The position numbers and the translations under genes are program-made. From positions 1 through 9,697 of the forward strand of contig JAUVGT010000177.1 in the NCBI GenBank assembly GCA_030593645.1: a stretch of DNA of 9,697 nt, read 5' to 3'. The notes under the pieces were generated by a model that saw nothing but the letters and a program-made list of their open reading frames with translations, made no database searches and was not told the DNA's origin. The DNA is from Deltaproteobacteria bacterium (lineage in GTDB: Bacteria > Desulfobacterota > Desulfobacteria > Desulfobacterales > JAUVGT01). Below, one piece after another: positions 1 to 4,620 of the stretch; the stretch's first letter is position 1; each line of letters starts with the position of its first letter.

Positions 1-139
1 AAAAGTCCAACTTCTGCGTTGTGCTGCATTTTGCAATGATTCAACGTACGATAAGTACGCTTCATCATTACAAAAATTGCACGCCTTGAATTTGAACTCT
101 TTACGAAACCGTCTAATTCGGACTTTTTACGAGACCATC
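1..139 (-). mobile_element. Fold-back miniature element (MITE-like), copy A, left end cut by window edge
   Basis: This stretch is the reverse complement of the element at 1905-2055. The two align over 139 bases without a gap and with seven substitutions, so about 12 terminal bases should lie just before the window. The right terminal repeat reads GGACTTTTTACGAGACCATC and ends at 139. The middle folds into a hairpin: 28-40 pairs with 64-76 (two mismatches), and an inner stem pairs 45-49 with 55-59. No protein is encoded. The element ends four bases before the tupB start codon, so it occupies the place of the gene's leader. The transposase family that would move it is not evident. Confidence 0.85.
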
Positions 140-143
140 ATTT

Positions 144-839
144 ATGGACCTATTTATTGACAGCATTATTTCAGCCTTGAACCTGGTGATGACTCTTGAT
201 GCCGAACTGGTATCCATCGTGGGAGTTTCCCTGAAGGTCAGTTCTGTTTCCACCATTCTTGCCGGCTTTGTTGGCATTACTGCAGGTTTTTTTATTGCTT
301 TTAATACGTTTCCGGGGAAACGCTTTGTCATTACAGTATTAAATACCTTACTGGCCCTGCCGACAGTTGTGATTGGCCTGTTTGTATATACTTTCATCTC
401 ACGAAGAGGTATATTCGGTATTTTTGATCTTCTGTATACTCAGAACGCCATCATCATCGGTCAGGTCATATTGATTATTCCGGTGGTGACGATTTTTACT
501 GTCGTGGCGATCAGCAGGATCGATGAGCGATACAGAAAAACTGCCATGACCCTGGGGGCAAATCGGCTGCAAACCGCATATGTTGTTTTCAGGGAGGCTC
601 GATTCGGAATCATTTCAGCGATTATCGCGGCTTTCGGGCGTGTGATCTCAGAAGTCGGGATCAGTATGATGCTGGGCGGGAATATCAAAGGGTTTACCCG
701 TACCATGACAACCGCGATGGCCCTTGAATATGATAAGGGGTCTTTTGTGCTGGCAGTGGCTCTTGGACTGGTTTTGCTTGGTTTAAGTTTCGGTATGAAT
801 CTGCTGTTTCATTTTTTTCAGGGAAGGACTCGGGTGTAA
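144..839 (+). CDS. tupB: Tungstate/molybdate ABC transporter permease (TupB-like)
   Basis: Inner-membrane subunit of an oxyanion importer, 231 residues, the usual TupB length. Hydrophobic segments lie at about 24-52, 61-86, 102-124, 155-177 and 200-225. The ATPase-contacting EAA-type loop is at about 134-156 (LGANRLQTAYVVFREARFG), followed by GRVISEVGISMMLGGNI (165-181), which resembles the GRxISEVG..M..GGNI segment of TupB proteins. ATG 144 gives a normal TupB N-terminus. No Shine-Dalgarno sequence precedes it, because the bases upstream are the end of a fold-back element. The stop overlaps the tupC start (TAATG). The binding protein TupA, usually encoded just upstream, is not in the window. 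Tungstate versus molybdate cannot be decided from the permease alone. Confidence 0.82.
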   Translation: MDLFIDSIISALNLVMTLDAELVSIVGVSLKVSSVSTILAGFVGITAGFFIAFNTFPGKRFVITVLNTLLALPTVVIGLFVYTFISRRGIFGIFDLLYTQNAIIIGQVILIIPVVTIFTVVAISRIDERYRKTAMTLGANRLQTAYVVFREARFGIISAIIAAFGRVISEVGISMMLGGNIKGFTRTMTTAMALEYDKGSFVLAVALGLVLLGLSFGMNLLFHFFQGRTRV

Positions 840-1858
840 TGCTGTATTGTCTATCGGATTTGAGAAAAGTGTTTGACCACAAGACAATCCTCGATATTTC
901 TTCACTTGAACTTGAGCAGGGTAAGATAACTGCCCTTCTTGGACCCAATGGTGCCGGAAAAACCACACTTTTGCATATTTTAGGATTTCTGGAATCTCCC
1001 ACCTCAGGGCAGGTATTGTACAAATCGGAAAAAGTTCGTTATCTGGAAACGAACCTGCAGCGATTACGCAAAGAGGTGGTCGTGGTTGATCAGCATCCGA
1101 TACTTTTTACTACCACGGTATACAGGAACGTGGATTTTGGTCTGAAAATAAGGGGGATTTCAAAGAAGAAAAGAGATTATATTATTGATGATGTTCTTGA
1201 GCTTGTGGGTATGCGGGAGTTTATCCACGCACCGGCGCATTTGTTGTCAGGAGGTGAAACACAGAGAGTCGCGCTCGCACGCGCGCTTGCTATATCACCT
1301 GAAGTTTTTTTATGTGATGAGCCGACATCAAGCGTGGACACTGAAAACCAGGACATTGTCATCAATGCTCTCAGGCAGGCCAATGAAGAAAAAAAAATCA
1401 CCGTTCTTTTTACCACACACGATAGAATCCAGGCAAGCGCACTGGCTCATTCAACGCTGGTCCTTGATCATGGGCGTCTTGTGTCGACGGGTTATGAGAA
1501 TATATTTTCCGCTCAATTCTTTCCTGAAGATCCGCAGTATGTGCGCTGTAAAATTCAGAACACACTCGAGTTGATCCTGCCAGAGGGAAAAAGGGTTTAT
1601 AAACCCGGAAAAGCGCGCATTTTTATTGATCCTGGAGGGATTGATCTGATCGACGCAATGAAAGATAAGACCAGTTCGGACATCCATTCAGGACGAATTG
1701 TGCAATTGGCCGAAGAAAATGGTGATGTAAGAATCGTTGTGGATTCTGGAATCAGGATAACCATCATTGTTTCAAAAGAAAAATACCGTGATATCAGACC
1801 TGAGATCGGGAAAACGGTTGATTTTATCATTAAACCTGAGGCCGTTAGCTTGTTCTAA
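839..1858 (+). CDS. tupC: Tungstate/molybdate ABC transporter ATP-binding protein with C-terminal TOBE-like domain
   Basis: Cytoplasmic ATPase that drives the TupB channel. Visible motifs are Walker A GPNGAGKT (35-42), Q-loop Gln85, signature LSGGE (136-140), Walker B VFLCDE (156-161), D-loop SSVD (164-167) and switch His194 (TTHD). All catalytic residues are present. After the nucleotide-binding domain (to about 230), the last 60 residues (about 281-339: SGRIVQL, then a beta-rich stretch ending IKPEAVSLF) resemble the TOBE/Mop fold, which in ModC-type ATPases binds molybdate or tungstate. That suggests oxyanion sensing by the ATPase, though the domain call is by eye. A GGAAGGA ribosome site at 822-828 lies 10 bases before the ATG, so tupC has its own good site while tupB does not. 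No separate terminator follows, only the fold-back element. Confidence 0.85.
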   Translation: MLYCLSDLRKVFDHKTILDISSLELEQGKITALLGPNGAGKTTLLHILGFLESPTSGQVLYKSEKVRYLETNLQRLRKEVVVVDQHPILFTTTVYRNVDFGLKIRGISKKKRDYIIDDVLELVGMREFIHAPAHLLSGGETQRVALARALAISPEVFLCDEPTSSVDTENQDIVINALRQANEEKKITVLFTTHDRIQASALAHSTLVLDHGRLVSTGYENIFSAQFFPEDPQYVRCKIQNTLELILPEGKRVYKPGKARIFIDPGGIDLIDAMKDKTSSDIHSGRIVQLAEENGDVRIVVDSGIRITIIVSKEKYRDIRPEIGKTVDFIIKPEAVSLF

Positions 1859-1896
1859 GGCCATTTTCTGTGTTTGAATCGAAAAAGTTTTGAAAC

Positions 1897-1905
1897 CATC
1901 CATTG
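1897..1905. repeat. Target-site duplication, left copy (CATCCATTG)
   Basis: The nine bases CATCCATTG occur immediately before the fold-back element and again immediately after it (2055-2063). Flanking direct repeats of this kind are the footprint of transposition. Depending on whether the terminal G/C pair is given to the element or the target, the duplication is 7 to 9 bp. Confidence 0.75.
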
Positions 1906-2055
1906 ATGGTCTCGTAAAAAGTCCGAATTAGACGGTTTCGTAAAGAGTTCAAATTCAAGGCGTGCAAATTTCGTAATCATGAAGCGTACTTATAGTACGT
2001 TGAATGATTACGAAATGCAGCACAACGCAGAAGTTGGACTTTTTACGAAACCGTC
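1905..2055 (+). mobile_element. Fold-back miniature element (MITE-like), copy B, complete
   Basis: A 151-bp non-coding element in the gap between the convergent tupC and permease genes. The left terminus GATGGTCTCGTAAAAAGTCC and the inverted right terminus GACGGTTTCGTAAAAAGTCC match at 18 of 20 positions. A further terminus-like sequence (GACGGTTTCGTAAA) starts at 1931, so the left end looks like a diverged 26-bp tandem duplication. The centre is a hairpin: a perfect 13-bp stem (1968-1980 with 2004-2016) and an inner 6-bp stem (1985-1990 with 1994-1999) around the loop TAT. The flanking duplication shows it inserted as a unit on its own. In its present place the hairpin may also end transcription from both sides, which is inference. 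Confidence 0.85.
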
Positions 2056-2063
2056 ATCCATTG
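2055..2063. repeat. Target-site duplication, right copy (CATCCATTG)
   Basis: Second copy of the nine bases seen at 1897-1905. It begins at the last base of the element and ends seven bases before the stop codon of the minus-strand permease gene, so the insertion narrowly missed that coding region. Confidence 0.75.
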
Positions 2064-2069
2064 TTCAAT

Positions 2070-3266
2070 CTACACTTTCAGTTTGTCGGATTTCAATATG
2101 AGGCTGACAATGACCCCCGCAATGAAACCGGCCGCAAGATCAGTTGCAATAGTGATTCCCAGGATTACAAATGCGGTAAAAAGATCTTTTCGGGCGGTAA
2201 GATCCTGAATTGTCAGGGCAAGCTGGGTCCCGGCAAAGAAGAGAAGGATGCCTAATATGGACATCGGGATAAGGTAAAGAACGGATAGAATATGCGATCC
2301 AAGGAGAAGAATCAGGATGATGAAAATGGAACCGATGAGGAGGTTTGATCCGGCTGTACGTGCTCCAAACCTGTAATGAGCCGCCAGCCCTCCGGCCCCG
2401 TGACAAAGCGGCATGCCGCCCAGGAGGAAACTTAGAAAATTGGCCAGGGCCATACTGATGCACACGCTTTTGTAAGTGACTTTTTTTGAATCCGGCCCAA
2501 AGTATTCTTCAGATAAATCCGCGTAGGCAATGACCGCGTTTCCTATGGTCATAGGGATCTGCGGAAGGACCAGTAGAAGCAGGGCCGTCTGAAAAACCGG
2601 CCAGCCGGGAAAATCAAAAGGTAATATTTCAGGTAGATACAATCCGACACGCAGGTTTTCGAAACCCTGATATGTGCCGATACTCAGTCCGATCGCAACT
2701 CCCAGAAACACCACGATCAGACCCGCGGGCAGTTTTCTGTTTTCAAGCAGCAGAAAAGTCAGGAGACCGCCTGTTATTCCGATTACAATACAGATTGGGA
2801 CTACCCCGATGCTTTGATAGGTAAGGTAAGGTTCGGCGGCCTGTTTGATCTCCTGGAACCGGGATGTACCGATAATGAACTTGACTCCCTGGGCCATCAA
2901 TAGAACTCCTGTTGAGAGTTGGACGCCCCTTACCACAGGTTTCGTCACATAACGGCCGACAATCTTTATCGCTCCGGTTGATCCGATAATCAGGAGAAAA
3001 AACGCCATCATTAAGCCTGAAGCAAAAATATAAGATGCGTCAAGTCCTGTAATAATAGCATATGCCCCAATGACTTTCATGGGTTGAACAGGCACAGTAA
3101 CCTTAAAATATATGCCGGAAAGTATATAGAACAGTCCGATAGAGGCAAAAACTCCTGATGGATTCAGCCCGTTAATCAGAATCATTCCAACAGCAATGGG
3201 AAGGAGTGTGCCCAGGTCTCCGAGAGAACCCGCGATTTCCAGCCGGTTGAACCGATAAGAGGCCAT
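2070..3266 (-). CDS. MOT1-type molybdate permease (SulP-related)
   Basis: Polytopic inner-membrane protein of 398 residues, hydrophobic almost throughout. It shows conserved stretches of the MOT1 molybdate transporter family: GSLGDLGTLLPI (13-24), VPVQPMKVIGAYAI (58-71), RGVQL (113-117), QIPMTIGNAV (236-245) and GGMPLCHGAGGLAAHYRFGA (283-302). It lacks the cytoplasmic STAS domain of classical SulP sulfate transporters, as is usual for MOT1. The likely role is high-affinity molybdate uptake; sulfate or another oxyanion is less likely. The start is supported by AAGGA at 3277-3281, 10 bases upstream. It lies 29 bases after dgkA on the same strand, so the two are probably cotranscribed. It converges on tupBC, a second and unrelated Mo/W transporter. 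Confidence 0.85.
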   Translation of the reverse strand: MASYRFNRLEIAGSLGDLGTLLPIAVGMILINGLNPSGVFASIGLFYILSGIYFKVTVPVQPMKVIGAYAIITGLDASYIFASGLMMAFFLLIIGSTGAIKIVGRYVTKPVVRGVQLSTGVLLMAQGVKFIIGTSRFQEIKQAAEPYLTYQSIGVVPICIVIGITGGLLTFLLLENRKLPAGLIVVFLGVAIGLSIGTYQGFENLRVGLYLPEILPFDFPGWPVFQTALLLLVLPQIPMTIGNAVIAYADLSEEYFGPDSKKVTYKSVCISMALANFLSFLLGGMPLCHGAGGLAAHYRFGARTAGSNLLIGSIFIILILLLGSHILSVLYLIPMSILGILLFFAGTQLALTIQDLTARKDLFTAFVILGITIATDLAAGFIAGVIVSLILKSDKLKV

Positions 3267-3295
3267 TTTGTATGAGTCCTTTCAGGTTGTGATTT

Positions 3296-3670
3296 TCACA
3301 TTATAAAGTGATCAAAGATGATCAGTCCCCAAACGATACCGACGAGTAAAAAACTTAAGAGTACCGCGGCAGAACCCATATCCTTTGCCTGTTTGGAAAG
3401 TATATGATGTTCATCACTGATCCTGTCTATTGCCGCTTCTACTGCTGAATTTAATAATTCAGTAATCATGACAATCAGGCAGGATCCAATCAGCATTGCT
3501 ATTTCTAATGCTGTTTTTCCAATCCAGAAACTTAAAGGTATTAAGATGGTAAATAGTACCAGCTCCTGTCTGAACGCGGCCTCGTTTTTCACGGCGCTGA
3601 TCAACCCGGCCATTGAATAACCCGCGGCATTGATAATGCGTCTGATCCCCTGTTTGTTGTTTACAGTCAT
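3296..3670 (-). CDS. dgkA: Diacylglycerol kinase, integral membrane type
   Basis: Small inner-membrane kinase that phosphorylates diacylglycerol to phosphatidate and so recycles lipid left by envelope glycan synthesis. At 124 residues it is close in length to E. coli DgkA (about 122). It has NEAAFRQE (29-36), ELLNSAVEAAIDR (71-83) and KQAKDMGSAAV (93-103). By family comparison Glu71, Asn74, Glu78, Lys96 and Asp97 belong to the active site, and all are present. Three membrane helices are visible, near 36-53, 55-75 and 99-119. The AGGTG at 3676-3680, five bases before ATG, supports the start. The NEAAFRQE element favours the E. coli-type lipid kinase over the undecaprenol kinases of Gram-positive bacteria. 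rsmE upstream is separated from it by a terminator. Confidence 0.93.
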   Translation of the reverse strand: MTVNNKQGIRRIINAAGYSMAGLISAVKNEAAFRQELVLFTILIPLSFWIGKTALEIAMLIGSCLIVMITELLNSAVEAAIDRISDEHHILSKQAKDMGSAAVLLSFLLVGIVWGLIIFDHFIM

Positions 3671-3707
3671 TTTGTCACCTGTGATATTTTATAAAACCAC
3701 TTATAGT

Positions 3708-3730
3708 AAAAAGCGGGTCTTTTGGACCCG
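3708..3730 (-). terminator. Rho-independent terminator after rsmE
   Basis: On the minus strand a 6-bp GC-rich stem (CGGGTC at 3730-3725 pairing with GACCCG at 3719-3714) with a 5-base loop is followed, after one base, by five T's (3712-3708). It starts five bases past the rsmE stop codon, so it should end the rsmE transcript before dgkA. Confidence 0.8.
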
Positions 3731-3735
3731 GATAT

Positions 3736-4482
3736 TTACTGTCCGCCCATATCACCCAGTAGAAACTGTACCAGAACTACAGAAGTAATCGTAGCTGTAT
3801 CTGATCTTAAAATTCGGGGACCAAGTCCGGCGATTTTGAAACCGGATGATTTTGCCGAGTCGATTTCATCCGGAGTGAAACCGCCTTCAGGACCCAGGAC
3901 AATCAAAACCTGTTTTATCCGGCATGGTGATTCAAAAGAAGGAGGGACTAACGGTTCTAAGGCGTTTTCCCAAAAAATAATTTTTTTGTCATATTTTTTT
4001 CCATCTTTCAGGATGTCTTCATAGTGTGTCATTTCAGAAATTTCAACCATGTATCCTCGTCCGCACTGTTTTGTTGCTTCTTTAGTAATTTTTTTCCATC
4101 TTTCCCTACGCTTTTTCAGTTTTTGTCGGTCAGGCCTGGCAACGCTGCGGTGGGCGATAAAAGGAATCCATCTGTGCACACCGAGTTCCGTGATCTGACG
4201 GACAATGGCATCCATTTTTTTATCTTTCAAAAAAGCCTGGGCGACAGTGATTTTAATGTTTGATTCGGTGTTAGACAGACGAGTTTGAACAATGGATAAC
4301 TCAATACCATCAAAAGAAAACGCTTTAATGACTGCTTTATAGTTACGGCCGTTTCCGTCACACAGACCGATTGTATCTCCGGGTTTCAAGCGCAACACAT
4401 CAATAATATGCTTTTCGTCAGATCCTTTTAAAAGAGGAACGGGTTTTGAAATTTCTGAATGATCAATAAAAAAATATCTCAT
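3736..4482 (-). CDS. rsmE: 16S rRNA (uracil-1498-N3)-methyltransferase RsmE
   Basis: SAM-dependent SPOUT-class enzyme that methylates N3 of U1498 in helix 44 of 16S rRNA. At 248 residues it is full length. The N-terminal PUA-like part begins MRYFF and contains HIIDVLRLKPGDTI (25-38). The SPOUT part shows KMDAIVRQITELGV (89-102), RSVARPDR (112-119), EATKQCGR (135-142), GPEGGF (197-202) and the knot-forming LGPRILRSDTA (220-230). The usual form of the last motif is LGPRILRTETA, so S-D is a conservative variant. The region 120-135 is strongly basic, as expected for rRNA binding. ATG 4482 is the normal start, but only a weak AAAGAA precedes it. It is divergent from the acidic-protein gene. Confidence 0.93.
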   Translation of the reverse strand: MRYFFIDHSEISKPVPLLKGSDEKHIIDVLRLKPGDTIGLCDGNGRNYKAVIKAFSFDGIELSIVQTRLSNTESNIKITVAQAFLKDKKMDAIVRQITELGVHRWIPFIAHRSVARPDRQKLKKRRERWKKITKEATKQCGRGYMVEISEMTHYEDILKDGKKYDKKIIFWENALEPLVPPSFESPCRIKQVLIVLGPEGGFTPDEIDSAKSSGFKIAGLGPRILRSDTATITSVVLVQFLLGDMGGQ

Positions 4483-4496
4483 TATTCTTTATTACA

Positions 4497-4502
4497 ATTA
4501 TA
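4497..4502 (-). promoter_or_regulatory. Possible -10 box for rsmE
   Basis: On the minus strand a perfect TATAAT lies 14 bases before the rsmE start codon. I found no good -35 box at normal spacing. If used, the leader would be only a few bases long. The surroundings are very AT-rich, so a chance match is quite possible. Confidence 0.3.
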
Positions 4503-4552
4503 ATAATCGGTCTGTAAATCATTTTTTTCAATTATATGAAAATGTAATTATC

Positions 4553-4581
4553 TTGACTCTTTCGGGGTCATATGATATTTT
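4553..4581 (+). promoter_or_regulatory. Likely sigma-70-type promoter of the acidic-protein gene
   Basis: TTGACT (4553-4558) and TATTTT (4576-4581) are separated by 17 bases, the ideal spacing. Transcription would start near 4588, giving a leader of about 30-55 bases depending on the start codon. An imperfect inverted repeat (TGACTC, 5 bases, GGGTCA) at 4554-4570 overlaps the -35 box and could be an operator, though it may be chance. Confidence 0.5.
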
Positions 4582-4620
4582 TTAAACGATTAAAGTGTTA
4601 TAAAATGGCAATGCATAACC

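Noticed and set aside
1..139. CRISPR array or tRNA at the window start
   Set aside because: There are only two distant copies, no regular spacers and no cloverleaf. The structure is a single fold-back element.
113..397. Minus-strand 94-codon frame antisense to tupB
   Set aside because: It lies over a clearly coding permease and has no family resemblance.
1..2055. Inverted repeats around tupBC as a composite transposon
   Set aside because: Copy B has its own immediate target-site duplication, which indicates independent insertion. No transposase lies between the copies.
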